56,916 nt of DNA from Ahrensia marina (GCF_001293565.1 NZ_JXMU01000025.1:1-56916); one strand, 5' to 3'; shown: positions 1 to 8,043, numbered from the stretch's first letter. A program made the numbers and translations. Notes: a model not told the origin generated them from the sequence alone.

Positions 1-20
1 CGCAATTCCAAGAATTCATT

Positions 21-228
21 TTCTCTCCCGCGAAGGGAGAGAAAAGGCACCGTGCCCTCCCTCCCACTTTGTAAGGGAGAGGGACACAGGGTGGGGGTTA
101 CTCAAACAATCCGTATTCCGCCCCCACCGGCTCTGGGCCGCAAGCGACCCAATCGCTTGCCTCCCCCATAATTGGGAGGAGGCGGTTAGTACCTTCCCCT
201 CCCCACAGGCGTGAGGAGGCAGAAACTT
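21..228. repeat. Cluster of GC-rich intergenic palindromes
   Basis: This stretch holds several short inverted repeats in series. TTCTCTCCC at 21-29 pairs with GGGAGAGAA at 35-43. An imperfect CCCTCCCTCCC/GGGAGAGGG pair lies around 55-83, CCTCCC...GGGAGG lies at 160-179, and a further C-rich/G-rich pair lies around 192-219. The weak reading frames in it have low-complexity translations. It looks like a mosaic of the small non-coding palindromic repeats common between genes in Rhizobiales. A role in transcript ends or mRNA stability is possible but is inference. Confidence 0.6.
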
Positions 229-281
229 ATCCAACTACCTAAAGTCCACCCTCATAATCTTGCCCAAACAACGAGGACGAT

Positions 282-935
282 ATGGATTGGCAGGCGGCGA
301 TAAACATCAACAGACAGGCATTGCTGCGGATCGTAGCGGCGCTGGTCGCGCTTGTTCATTCCAGTAAGGCTGTGCCACGCGCCCTGCGCCATCAAATCCT
401 GCGCGTGCTCGGCCCTGCTGAAAGCGCCGCGCGGCGTATGATTGTGCTAGCCGCACGGTTTCAGAAAAGCGTAAGCAACGTATCTGCTTCTTCGGCCAAC
501 CCTACCCTGCCGGACTTTGCTACGTTTGACTGCGAAACAAAAACACCACGCTTTAAACTGTTTGATCCGCGCAAACGATTTGACTGGCTTAACGAGCAAC
601 CATCAAAACACATGCTGAAAGCTCTGCCGCGCATCAGCGTGATCGGCGTAACGAACCCCGTGTTCGAAACACCAAAACAATCCCACGAAGACAGCACCGC
701 CCTCACCCGCCGCCTGCAAGCGCTGCAAGACGCGCTTTCCGACCTGCCCAAACAGGCAAAGCGACTGAACCGCCAAATGCAAAAGCGCAAAACCGCCCCC
801 GCAGGACCAAGACGTGTGCCGCCCCTGCGGCCCGGCCTGCCGCCGGGCTTCCGGCAAAAGCCGCACCATGCCGTCGATCATGTCTTAAAAGAATGTCACG
901 CGCTGGTGGTTCAGGCCCCCGCAGCACCGCCATAA
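282..935 (+). CDS. Conserved hypothetical protein (Rhizobiales type)
   Basis: A 217-residue protein with no recognised enzymatic domain. The N-terminal 65 residues form a hydrophobic and basic helical stretch (VAALVALV, then AARRMIVLAAR). The middle is rich in Pro and Phe. The C-terminus has a basic, proline-rich run with PPLRPGLPPGFR, then a short HHAVDHVLKECHAL segment. From memory, that C-terminal pattern resembles a family of uncharacterised Rhizobiales proteins ending in an EVDEVLRECH-like motif, but no function is known to me. The ATG follows an ACGAGGA-like ribosome site. Frames on the other strand lack comparable support. No operon partner is evident; the SDR gene starts 163 bases downstream. 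Confidence 0.6.
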   Translation: MDWQAAININRQALLRIVAALVALVHSSKAVPRALRHQILRVLGPAESAARRMIVLAARFQKSVSNVSASSANPTLPDFATFDCETKTPRFKLFDPRKRFDWLNEQPSKHMLKALPRISVIGVTNPVFETPKQSHEDSTALTRRLQALQDALSDLPKQAKRLNRQMQKRKTAPAGPRRVPPLRPGLPPGFRQKPHHAVDHVLKECHALVVQAPAAPP

Positions 936-1098
936 GTCTTATAAATTTCCGCAAATGTGACCTGCCTTGCTGGCGCGGGAACGCACAACCATGTCCAAAA
1001 TTTGAGGTCAAACCAGCTATAAGATAAACATTGCCGCCGCTCTTCCATCGCCCGCCACATTCGCCTAGTTTCCACGGCAGGAAATAAAGGAATTTAAA

Positions 1099-1917
1099 AT
1101 GGCACTTGATGGTAAAATCGCAATCGTAACCGGCGGAGCGCAAGGCATCGGCTATGCCATTTCAAAGCGCCTTCTTCTGGATGGCGCAAAGGTCGCGATC
1201 GCCGATATCGATAAACAGGCAGGCCGCACAGCGGTTGAGGAACTATCGTCGCTCGGCAGCGTGGAATTCATTCATACCGATGTCGGCAACCGGCTTGATG
1301 TGCACAATTTGATTGCCGCTGTTGTTGAACAGTTCGGCGATATCGACATTCTGGTCAACAATGCCGCCGTTATCCACGGCGAGGATTTTCTGACAATTTC
1401 CGAAGAGGATTTCGACCGCGTTATGCGCGTGAATATCAAAGGCGGATTTTTGTGCGGTCAGGGCGTTGCCAAATTCATGGTCGACAAGGTGGAAAAAGGC
1501 GGACCGGCCGGCGCAATCGTCAATATGTCGTCGATCAACGGTCATTTCGCATTGGCCGATCAGGTGCCCTATTCGGTTTCCAAAGGTGCGGTCAATCAGC
1601 TGACAAAAGTCATGGCGCTGTCGCTCGCGCCGCATGGTATCCGCGTCAATGCGGTCGGGCCGGGTTCGATCATGACCAAAATGCTGTCATCGGTAAACAG
1701 TGATCCCGAAGCGCGCGCACGCATCCTGTCACGCACCCCGATGGGCCGCATCGGCAAGGCATCGGAAGTCGCGGCAGTCGTTGCTTTTCTGGCGTCCAAC
1801 GAAGCAGCCTATATGACCGGCGAAATCGTGCATGTGGATGGCGGGCGCATGGCGCTTAATTATACCGTGCCGATCCCCGACGATGATGCCGCCGCTTCGG
1901 AGGATGACGAAGAGTAA
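1099..1917 (+). CDS. SDR family NAD(P)-dependent oxidoreductase
   Basis: A classical short-chain dehydrogenase/reductase of 272 residues. The cofactor motif TGGAQGIG is at 11-18, NNAA at 87-90, and the catalytic Ser145, Tyr158 and Lys162 (YSVSK) are in place. The C-terminal half has the family RVNAVGPGSI and the VDGG signature. Asp36-Asp38 after the second strand suggests NAD preference, which is inference. The substrate cannot be read from sequence. An unusual acidic tail (DDDAAASEDDEE) extends about 15 residues past the normal end. An AGGAA ribosome site precedes the ATG. It stands alone, about 80 bases before the VOC gene. Confidence 0.9.
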   Translation: MALDGKIAIVTGGAQGIGYAISKRLLLDGAKVAIADIDKQAGRTAVEELSSLGSVEFIHTDVGNRLDVHNLIAAVVEQFGDIDILVNNAAVIHGEDFLTISEEDFDRVMRVNIKGGFLCGQGVAKFMVDKVEKGGPAGAIVNMSSINGHFALADQVPYSVSKGAVNQLTKVMALSLAPHGIRVNAVGPGSIMTKMLSSVNSDPEARARILSRTPMGRIGKASEVAAVVAFLASNEAAYMTGEIVHVDGGRMALNYTVPIPDDDAAASEDDEE

Positions 1918-1999
1918 GAATATTTGCTGATCCTCCTGACATGATGTTGTCAGGAGCCATGTGCCAATGTGCGCTCATCACAACCCGAGAGGAAAGAAC

Positions 2000-2398
2000 A
2001 TGAGCGCACCGACTGAAACAAAGAGCAAAACCGGCGAAGCCTGCTGGTTTGAAATCCCGTCAACCGATCTGGACCGCAGCCAGAAATTTTATGAAGCTGT
2101 GCTTGGCATCAAAATGATGAAGACAGAAAAAAGCGATGATCAACCCAATGATGTTGTCTGGTTCAAGAGCTTTGATTCAGAAGGCGTGTTCGGCCATATT
2201 TATCCCGGAAAACCGGCAAAAGAAGGCGAAGGCAATACGATCCACTTAACCAGCGAAGATAAGTTGGAAGATGTGATGCCGCGCGTGGAAACTGCCGGCG
2301 GGAAAGTCGTTTCGCCCGTCATTCCAATTCCGGCCGGCCGCTTTGTTTACATCACAGATCCGGACGGCAATTCTATCGGCCTGTTCAACGTGAACTAA
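2000..2398 (+). CDS. VOC family protein (glyoxalase/bleomycin-resistance fold)
   Basis: A 132-residue single-domain vicinal oxygen chelate protein. It opens with ACWFEIPSTDLDRSQKFYEAVLG and ends with the paired beta motif FVYITDPDGNSIGLF, typical of the small cytosolic VOC proteins close to YdcJ/PhnB-like and 'extradiol' groups. The start at 2000 is chosen because GAGAGGAAAG sits just upstream; an in-frame ATG 39 bases earlier has no ribosome site. It ends 13 bases before the WYL-domain regulator, so the two are probably co-transcribed. The regulator may control this gene. The substrate is unknown. Confidence 0.85.
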   Translation: MSAPTETKSKTGEACWFEIPSTDLDRSQKFYEAVLGIKMMKTEKSDDQPNDVVWFKSFDSEGVFGHIYPGKPAKEGEGNTIHLTSEDKLEDVMPRVETAGGKVVSPVIPIPAGRFVYITDPDGNSIGLFNVN

Positions 2399-2411
2399 AA
2401 AGGGTACTGAC

Positions 2412-3122
2412 ATGCGCCGCGCAGATCGCCTGTTCCAGATTGTACAACATTTGCGCGGCGGCAGACTTGTCACTGCCGCCAAACTTGCAAATCATCTGGA
2501 AGTATCCGAACGCACAATCTACCGCGATATTGCCGACCTGCAATCAACAGGCGTTCCGATCGATGGTGAGGCCGGTGTCGGCTATATCATGCGCGAAGGT
2601 TTTGACCTGCCGCCGCTCATGTTTACGCGCGATGAAATTGTTGCGCTGGTCGCGGGCGCACGAATGACCCGTGCCTGGGGCGGCGCGGCGATGGCTCGCG
2701 CGGCAGAAGAAGCTTTGATAAAGATCGAATCCGTCTTGCCAATAGACCGCCGCAACAATTTAAATGCGGTGGAAATCCACGCGCCGTCCCACCGTATGAA
2801 ACAGAATGACCGTGAAATGATCGACGCGCTGGAACGGGCCTGCGACAAGCGTCAGATTATCGAGATTGTCTATACGAATGCGAAAGGCGAACAAACCAAT
2901 CGTCCCGTTCATCCGCTCGGCCTCTGGTTTTGGGGCGGCGGCTGGACTTTTGTCGGCTGGTGCGAATTGCGCGAGGATTTCCGCATGTTCCGCATCGACC
3001 GGATATCGAAGTTCATCGACACGGGCAGTCAGTTCAAAGTGGAACGCGGCAAAACCTTGCGTGATTTTTATCGGCAGATGGAGGAATGCGGCGAAATTCC
3101 GCGCACTCAATGCAGCCTATAG
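2412..3122 (+). CDS. YafY-type HTH and WYL-domain transcriptional regulator
   Basis: A 236-residue DNA-binding regulator of the DeoR-like/WYL group. Residues 1-55 form the HTH_11 winged helix (LFQIVQHLRGG, then VSERTIYRDIADLQSTGVPI). Residues about 130-215 form the WYL sensor domain, with IVYTNAKGE, HPLGLWFWGG and FRMFRIDRI. WYL domains sense small ligands or single-stranded nucleic acid in other systems; the ligand here is unknown. Its position 13 bases behind the VOC gene suggests one operon and local control, which is inference. A hairpin with flanking A and T runs follows the stop. Confidence 0.88.
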   Translation: MRRADRLFQIVQHLRGGRLVTAAKLANHLEVSERTIYRDIADLQSTGVPIDGEAGVGYIMREGFDLPPLMFTRDEIVALVAGARMTRAWGGAAMARAAEEALIKIESVLPIDRRNNLNAVEIHAPSHRMKQNDREMIDALERACDKRQIIEIVYTNAKGEQTNRPVHPLGLWFWGGGWTFVGWCELREDFRMFRIDRISKFIDTGSQFKVERGKTLRDFYRQMEECGEIPRTQCSL

Positions 3123-3130
3123 CGCCAACA

Positions 3131-3163
3131 AAAAAGCCGGGCGATTTATCCACCCGGCTTTAA
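3131..3163. terminator. Bidirectional terminator between the WYL regulator and trcR
   Basis: GCCGGG at 3136-3141 pairs with CCCGGC at 3153-3158. AAAAA flanks one side and TTTAAA the other, between two convergent genes. This is a modest stem that could serve both strands. Confidence 0.6.
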
Positions 3164-3182
3164 AGCATTCTATAATCAGCTC

Positions 3183-3899
3183 TTAGTCTTCTTCTGATGA
3201 ATTATCATCGTTTGATTTCAAAGAGTTCAATTTTGCAAAAACCGCATCGGCATCAAAATCATCATCTTCAGTTTTGGCCGGCTTATAGTTTCGCGATTCA
3301 TCCTCAAGCGCCATGCCTTCTGTTTGTGATGCCGGAAGCAGCGCCTCACCGGCAACGTCCACATCAGCTTCTGCCGGACGGTTTTTCGCCGCTTTGTTTA
3401 CTTCAAAATCAAGATCAATCTGCGAACATAGTCCGAGTGCGACCGGGTCAATCGGTTGAAGATTTGCCGAGTTCCAGTGTGTGCGCTCACGAATTTGCTG
3501 AATTGTATTCTTCGTTGTTCCAACAAGACGCGAAATTTGCGCGTCTTTCAACTCAGGGTGATTACGCACCAGCCACAAAATCGCGTTCGGGCGGTCCTGA
3601 CGTTTTGAAACAGGTGTATAGCGCGGACCTTTTTTCTTGGTCTGCGGCACACGCACCTTTGATTCCTGAATCTTCAAAACATGATCAGGGTTTTCTTCTG
3701 CCCGTGCAATCTCATCGCGGGATAGCTGGCCGGTGTTGATAGGATCAAGACCTTTAATGCCCTGCGCTGATTCGCCATCGGCAATCGCTTTAACCTCAAG
3801 CGGATGCAATGTGCAGAACGTCGCAATCTGGTCAAATGTCAGTGCGGTGTTATCAACCAGCCAAACGGCTGTCGCTTTTGGCATAAGCAAAGTTGCCAT
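3183..3899 (-). CDS. trcR: Cell-cycle transcriptional regulator TrcR (DUF1013)
   Basis: A 238-residue member of the DUF1013 family, which is widespread in Alphaproteobacteria and named TrcR in current annotation. The N-terminus MATLLMPKATAVWLVDNTAL and the central DRPNAILWLVRNHPEL followed by KDAQISRLVGTTKNTIQQIR (a helix-turn-helix around 115-140) are family hallmarks. The last 70 residues are acidic and low in complexity, ending DNSSEED. Cytosolic. It is transcribed divergently from the phytase-like gene, so the tandem PHO sites at 4025-4064 lie about 125 bases upstream of its start. A bearing on trcR expression is possible but unproven. Confidence 0.88.
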   Translation of the reverse strand: MATLLMPKATAVWLVDNTALTFDQIATFCTLHPLEVKAIADGESAQGIKGLDPINTGQLSRDEIARAEENPDHVLKIQESKVRVPQTKKKGPRYTPVSKRQDRPNAILWLVRNHPELKDAQISRLVGTTKNTIQQIRERTHWNSANLQPIDPVALGLCSQIDLDFEVNKAAKNRPAEADVDVAGEALLPASQTEGMALEDESRNYKPAKTEDDDFDADAVFAKLNSLKSNDDNSSEED

Positions 3900-4024
3900 G
3901 AGATATACCTTTCCTGTTCGTCCGCGCCGGTGCCGCGGGCGTGGCTTTCAACCACTAATGTCCGGAATATGCCCTCGCATATCAAAACCGCGCGTCAAGC
4001 GCAACCAATTTACGCATCTGTGGA

Positions 4025-4064
4025 GCGTCATCAAACTGTCACCTGACTGTCATCCAGCGTTCAC
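4025..4064 (+). promoter_or_regulatory. Four tandem PHO-box half-sites (PhoB operator)
   Basis: Four 7-mers repeat with exact 4-base spacers, an 11-base period: GCGTCAT (4025-4031), CTGTCAC (4036-4042), CTGTCAT (4047-4053) and CGTTCAC (4058-4064). The middle pair matches the known PHO-box CTGTCAT-N4-CTGTCAT almost perfectly, and the outer pair are degenerate half-sites. The array ends 47 bases before the ATG of a secreted phytase-like protein, as expected for a phosphate-starvation promoter. Confidence 0.85.
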
Positions 4065-4111
4065 CAGCTTGAGGCAGAGCCATAACATTATTGAGGGCTA
4101 GGAGAACAGGC

Positions 4112-6328
4112 ATGCCAAAATCAGGAAAATTATTAAGCAGCGTCGCGATAATGACGCTTGCAACCGCGACAGCAACGACCGTCAATGCGCAAGATACCAG
4201 CGCAAAGGTTTTCAACCGGATCGCATCCTTTCCGGTAAACACAAATATCCCTGAAAGCATGGAGCAAACATCAGAAAGCTCTGCGGAAATCATCGACGTA
4301 ACTGCTGACGGCATGACGCTCGTTTACTCCGATAGCCCGCTTGGCGGCATTGGCATGGTTGATATTGCCGACCCTAAAGCACCAAAACCGGCTGGCTTTA
4401 TCGCAACAGACGGCGAGCCGACCTCTGTTGCGATACAGGGCGCAAACGCACTGGTGGCAGTCAACACATCTGAAAGCTACACGCAGCCCGGCGGTAAATT
4501 ATTGAGCATCGTCCTTGCCGACCAGTCTGTCGCGCAAAGCTGTGATCTCGGCGGCCAGCCGGATTCGGTTGCCATATCGCCGGATGGCTCGCTGATTGCC
4601 GTCGCGATTGAAAACGAACGCGATGAAGACCTGAACGACGGTGTTATCCCGCAATTACCGGCAGGATATGTGCTGACTTACAAACTGAACAATGGCGCGA
4701 TCGACTGCGACAGCAAAGTCATGGCCGATATGACAGGATTGGCGGACATCGCGCCAACCGATCCTGAGCCGGAATTCGTAACAATCAATGATGCCAACGA
4801 AGTGGCAGTCACATTGCAGGAGAATAACCATGTGGTGGTATTCAATGGAACTACCGGCGACATCATTTCCCACTTTTCAGCGGGCACTGTCGACCTTGAA
4901 AACGTGGACACGAACGAAGAAGGTGCGTTGACATTTGACGACACTTTAGAAGGTGTTCGCCGTGAACCGGACGCCATGAAATGGCTCGACAACAACCGCT
5001 TGGTCATGGCCAATGAAGGCGATTATGAAGGCGGCTCGCGCGGTTTTACAATCATGAGCAAAACCGGCGAAGTTCTATTCGAAAGCGGCCTTGCTCTCGA
5101 ATATGAAATCGCCATGGCAGGCCATTATCCTGAAAAACGTTCAGGCAATAAAGGCGCTGAGCCGGAAGGTCTGGAAGTCGGCACATTTGACGGCCAGCAA
5201 TATATTTTCATCCTTTCCGAACGCGGCTCAGTCATCGGCACCTATAAAGATATGGGCGAAGGCAACGACCCCGAGTTCACGCAGCTTTTGCCGAGCGCTC
5301 TTGCTCCTGAAGGTGCTGTTGCAATTGAAAACCGAAATCTCTTGGCAATAGCCAATGAGGCGGATTTGATCGAAGATGGCGGTGTGCGCAGCCATGTTAC
5401 GCTTTATGAATATGCGGACGGCGAAGCATCCTATCCGATGATAATTTCTTCGATGGATGAGAACGGACGTCCGATTGGCTGGGGTGCGCTTTCAGGTCTT
5501 ACAGCGGACCCTGAGCAAGCTGGCATTCTGTACGCGGTCAATGACAGTTTCTACGCGATGCAGCCAACAGTTTTCACAATTGATGCCAATCAAAAACCGG
5601 CGAAAATTACAAAGGCAACACGTGTGACGCGCGGCGGCTCTAATGCGCAAATGCTTGATCTGGAAGGCATAACACCAGACGGCGAAGGCGGCTTCTGGCT
5701 TGCGTCTGAAGGACGCACCGAGCGTATGATCCCGCACGGCCTATACAGAATTAACGCCGATGGTGAGATCGAGGAACAGGTTGCATTTCCTGCTGAATTG
5801 CTGGCCGTAGAAAAGCGTTTCGGCTCAGAAGGCATCACTAAAATTGGCGATACATTATGGATTGCCATCCAGCGTGAGTGGAACGATGACAAAGCCGGTT
5901 TTGTCAAACTGGTTGCTTATAACACAGCCGATAAAACATGGGGTGCCGTCAGCTATCCGCTTGATGAGAAAGGCGCGGGCTGGGTTGGCCTTTCCGAAAT
6001 CACCGCCTATGGCGATCAGGTATTTATCGTCGAGCGCGACAACCAAATCGGCGAAGCTGCGAAAATCAAAAAGCTCTACGCTGTTTCAGTTGATCAGCTA
6101 AAGCCGGGCAAACTGGGCGAAGAATTGCCCGTCGTTGAAAAAACACTTGTACACGATTTCCTGCCTGATCTGAAATCAACCGGCGGCTATGTCGTGGACA
6201 AGATCGAAGGCTTTACAATCGACAAGGCTGGCAATGCTTTTGCTGTAACAGACAATGACGGTATAGATGATTCCAACGGTGAAACATTGTTCCTGAATAT
6301 CGGACCATTGGCAGTTTCTACGAACTAA
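4112..6328 (+). CDS. Secreted beta-propeller protein with C-terminal phytase-like esterase domain
   Basis: A 738-residue exported protein. Residues 1-25 are a signal peptide ending TTVNA. Residues about 30-430 form a propeller related to the choice-of-anchor-I group, with repeated DVTADG, DSVAISPDGS and EPDAMKWL-type blades. Residues about 450-735 match the 'esterase-like activity of phytase' family, with LDLEGITPDGEGGFWLASE, RFGSEGIT and KIEGFTIDKAGNAFAVTDNDG. It probably hydrolyses phosphate esters in the periplasm or outside the cell. The four PHO half-sites just upstream independently support a phosphate-scavenging role. The start at 4112 is preceded by AGGAGA; an earlier in-frame TTG at 4091 has no such site. 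A good terminator follows. The exact substrate is unknown. Confidence 0.82.
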   Translation: MPKSGKLLSSVAIMTLATATATTVNAQDTSAKVFNRIASFPVNTNIPESMEQTSESSAEIIDVTADGMTLVYSDSPLGGIGMVDIADPKAPKPAGFIATDGEPTSVAIQGANALVAVNTSESYTQPGGKLLSIVLADQSVAQSCDLGGQPDSVAISPDGSLIAVAIENERDEDLNDGVIPQLPAGYVLTYKLNNGAIDCDSKVMADMTGLADIAPTDPEPEFVTINDANEVAVTLQENNHVVVFNGTTGDIISHFSAGTVDLENVDTNEEGALTFDDTLEGVRREPDAMKWLDNNRLVMANEGDYEGGSRGFTIMSKTGEVLFESGLALEYEIAMAGHYPEKRSGNKGAEPEGLEVGTFDGQQYIFILSERGSVIGTYKDMGEGNDPEFTQLLPSALAPEGAVAIENRNLLAIANEADLIEDGGVRSHVTLYEYADGEASYPMIISSMDENGRPIGWGALSGLTADPEQAGILYAVNDSFYAMQPTVFTIDANQKPAKITKATRVTRGGSNAQMLDLEGITPDGEGGFWLASEGRTERMIPHGLYRINADGEIEEQVAFPAELLAVEKRFGSEGITKIGDTLWIAIQREWNDDKAGFVKLVAYNTADKTWGAVSYPLDEKGAGWVGLSEITAYGDQVFIVERDNQIGEAAKIKKLYAVSVDQLKPGKLGEELPVVEKTLVHDFLPDLKSTGGYVVDKIEGFTIDKAGNAFAVTDNDGIDDSNGETLFLNIGPLAVSTN

Positions 6329-6347
6329 CTGGCACACCATCAAAAAA

Positions 6348-6372
6348 GGCGGCGCATCAGCGCCGTCTTTTT
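6348..6372 (+). terminator. Rho-independent terminator after the phytase-like gene
   Basis: GGCGGCGC (6348-6355) pairs with GCGCCGTC (6360-6367) around an ATCA loop and is followed by TTTTT. The A run on the left means it may also act for the convergent quinone oxidoreductase gene. Confidence 0.85.
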
Positions 6373-6384
6373 ATTTGCCTATTT

Positions 6385-7386
6385 TTAGGCAACATCCAGA
6401 ACTATTTTCCCGATATGCGCCCCCTCTTCCATCCGCTCATGCGCGCGCCACGCTTCCGCGAGCGGAAAAATCATATCCATGACCGGCGCGATACGCACTT
6501 CTTCAATCATGGGCCAGACATGCTCTTCAAGCTGCCGCGCAAGCAATGCTTTGACCTCAAGCGGGCGAATGCGCAACGTTGATCCGGTATGGGTCAGCCT
6601 CTTCATCATCAGTTTTGAGAAGTCGGCTTCGGTTTTAGCCCCGCCCAGAAAGGCGATCTGGACAATACGGCCATCCATCGCGGCACAGGCGTAATTGCGG
6701 TTGATATAATCACCGCCAACCATATCCAAAATAACATCAACGCCGCGTCCGTCCGTTACCTGTTTGGCAACAGACACAAAATCTTCCTCATGATATTCGA
6801 CCACATGATCAGCGCCAAGCTGGCGGCATGCGTCCGCTTTTTCACCTGATCCAACAGTTGTAATGACGGTCGCGCCGAAAGCTTTGGCGAGTTGTATGGC
6901 CGTTGTACCGATGCCGGAGCTGCCGCCATGCACGAGAAAGACCTCGCCTTTTTGCAAAGCGCCGCGCTCGAAAACATTGTGCCAGACGGTGAAGAAGGTT
7001 TCAGGCAAAGCGGCGGCCTGCGTCATCGTCAAGCCTGCCGGAACAGGCAAAACACTGCCGGCATCCACGCTGACATATTGCGCGTATCCACCACCCGCAG
7101 TGAGTGCACAGACCGCATCGCCAACGCGAAAGCGCGTGACGTCATCGCCAACCGCTTCAACAATGCCTGCGACTTCCAGCCCCGGCAAATCAGACGCATC
7201 TTTCGGCGGCGGATAAGCCCCCATACGTTGAAGCACATCGGGCCGGTTTACGCCCGCAGCCTTTACAGCAATAAGCACCTCATGCGGCGCTGCCTGCGGT
7301 ATATCGCGCTGACAGAGGCTGAGCGCTTTGGGGCCGCCCGGCTCGGTGATCTCCACCGCTTTCATCTTTTTTGTGTTGGTCATCAT
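6385..7386 (-). CDS. NAD(P)H-quinone oxidoreductase, zinc-independent MDR family
   Basis: A 333-residue medium-chain dehydrogenase/reductase of the quinone oxidoreductase (QorA/PIG3) type. Family marks are GVNRPDVLQRMGAYPPP near residue 50, the GLEVAGIVEAVG block, and the nucleotide-binding LVHGGSSGIGTTAIQLAKAFGA. The catalytic zinc ligands of alcohol dehydrogenases are absent, as usual for this group. It probably reduces quinones with NADPH in the cytosol. The start is placed at 7386 (ATGATG) because AAGGACGG lies directly upstream. The upstream extension to 7446 has no ribosome site and would run toward the divergent DUF1192 gene. Confidence 0.88.
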   Translation of the reverse strand: MMTNTKKMKAVEITEPGGPKALSLCQRDIPQAAPHEVLIAVKAAGVNRPDVLQRMGAYPPPKDASDLPGLEVAGIVEAVGDDVTRFRVGDAVCALTAGGGYAQYVSVDAGSVLPVPAGLTMTQAAALPETFFTVWHNVFERGALQKGEVFLVHGGSSGIGTTAIQLAKAFGATVITTVGSGEKADACRQLGADHVVEYHEEDFVSVAKQVTDGRGVDVILDMVGGDYINRNYACAAMDGRIVQIAFLGGAKTEADFSKLMMKRLTHTGSTLRIRPLEVKALLARQLEEHVWPMIEEVRIAPVMDMIFPLAEAWRAHERMEEGAHIGKIVLDVA

Positions 7387-7483
7387 ACCGTCCTTTTGAT
7401 TACCCCTCACTTGTTTGATTACCCTCTTGGCAGCCGATTGTGGCAAGTTTAATCTTAGTCCAGTTTTAAGCTGTGAGGATAAA

Positions 7484-7675
7484 ATGATGTTTGACGGGGA
7501 CGACGAGCCAAAGAAAAAAACACCTTACCAGTTAGGCCAGAATATCGACGACCTTTCTGTTGGCGATCTGACAGAATTGATTGACGACTTAAAACAGGAG
7601 ATTGTGCGCCTTGAAAAAGAAGCAGACGCAAAGGGCAAAAGTCTGGGTGCGGCACAGGCGCTGTTTAAAAGTTGA
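7484..7675 (+). CDS. DUF1192 domain protein
   Basis: A 63-residue cytosolic protein of the DUF1192 family, found in Rhizobiales and relatives. It has the acidic start MMFDGDDEPKKK, the core GQNIDDLSVGDLTELIDDLK and then a short helix EIVRLEKEADAKGKSLGAAQALF, which may form a coiled coil. The start at 7484 follows GAGGA with good spacing; the longer reading from 7415 would overlap the divergent promoter region. The function is unknown. Gene order DUF1192, probable sRNA, rcdA is compact, and an AGCGC/GCGCT hairpin lies just after the stop. Confidence 0.82.
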   Translation: MMFDGDDEPKKKTPYQLGQNIDDLSVGDLTELIDDLKQEIVRLEKEADAKGKSLGAAQALFKS

Positions 7676-7739
7676 ACATATGCTTTCAAAAGCGCCGTAA
7701 GCGCTAACACCATATTAACCCTTATGAGATATTAACTTT

Positions 7740-7835
7740 ATTGTTCGGATTTATTCGAACTCAATCAAAGCTTTGGCTTTGTTTGACGCCTCCCCTGTAT
7801 ATCTTCAAGAGCCGCTTTTGCGGCTCTCTTTTTTT
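7740..7835 (+). ncRNA. Candidate trans-acting small RNA upstream of rcdA
   Basis: Three stems occur in sequence. GTTCG/CGAAC lies at 7743-7760 and CAAAGC/GCTTTG at 7766-7781. A terminator AGAGCCGC/GCGGCTCT at 7808-7827 is followed by CTTTTTTT. Between stems two and three is an unpaired stretch with CCTCCCC at 7789-7795, complementary to Shine-Dalgarno sequences. This layout is typical of riboregulators that block ribosome sites. The terminator is about 130 bases past the DUF1192 stop, which favours an independent transcript. It could be a relative of EcpR1, the conserved rhizobial cell-cycle sRNA. That identity is a guess from architecture and context; the alternative is a long 3' UTR. The 5' end is approximate. 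Confidence 0.5.
7808..7835 (+). terminator. Strong Rho-independent terminator
   Basis: A perfect 8-base stem (AGAGCCGC/GCGGCTCT) with a TTTT loop is followed by C and seven T. It probably ends the candidate small RNA. Confidence 0.92.
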
Positions 7836-7931
7836 GTCCGGTTCATTCCTGTAAAAATACAGTCTTCGAAGCTCATTCTCCTGCAAATCAACAATTTACA
7901 AGAATGAAGGCACCTTTTACCTCTTTGGCCG

Positions 7932-7946
7932 TTAACCTTGCATTAA
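7932..7946. promoter_or_regulatory. CtrA-binding site before rcdA
   Basis: TTAA (7932-7935), seven bases, TTAA (7943-7946) is an exact TTAA-N7-TTAA CtrA box. Read on the minus strand, the second half is TTAACGG. It lies about 98 bases upstream of rcdA. In Caulobacter rcdA is known to be CtrA-activated, so a feedback loop is likely here too. Confidence 0.75.
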
Positions 7947-8043
7947 GGATGTTCTTGCGTGATCCTGTGGGAATATGGAATGTGGTCGTGCAAGACACGC
8001 ACTGAAGCGTTATTGAGCAGAATAAGTTTTCTAAGGGTAGGTA

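Larger units (their letters stand above)
7676..8043. other. 368-base intergenic region between the DUF1192 gene and rcdA
   Basis: No coding frame is supported here. It holds a short hairpin at 7691-7705, two TTAAC half-sites at 7715 and 7732, a probable small RNA ending in a strong terminator (about 7740-7835), and a perfect CtrA-type site at 7932-7946 in the rcdA promoter region. Confidence 0.8.

Noticed and set aside
703-1143. 146-residue minus-strand frame
   Set aside because: It overlaps the supported plus-strand hypothetical gene and the SDR start, has no ribosome site and shows no recognisable family pattern.
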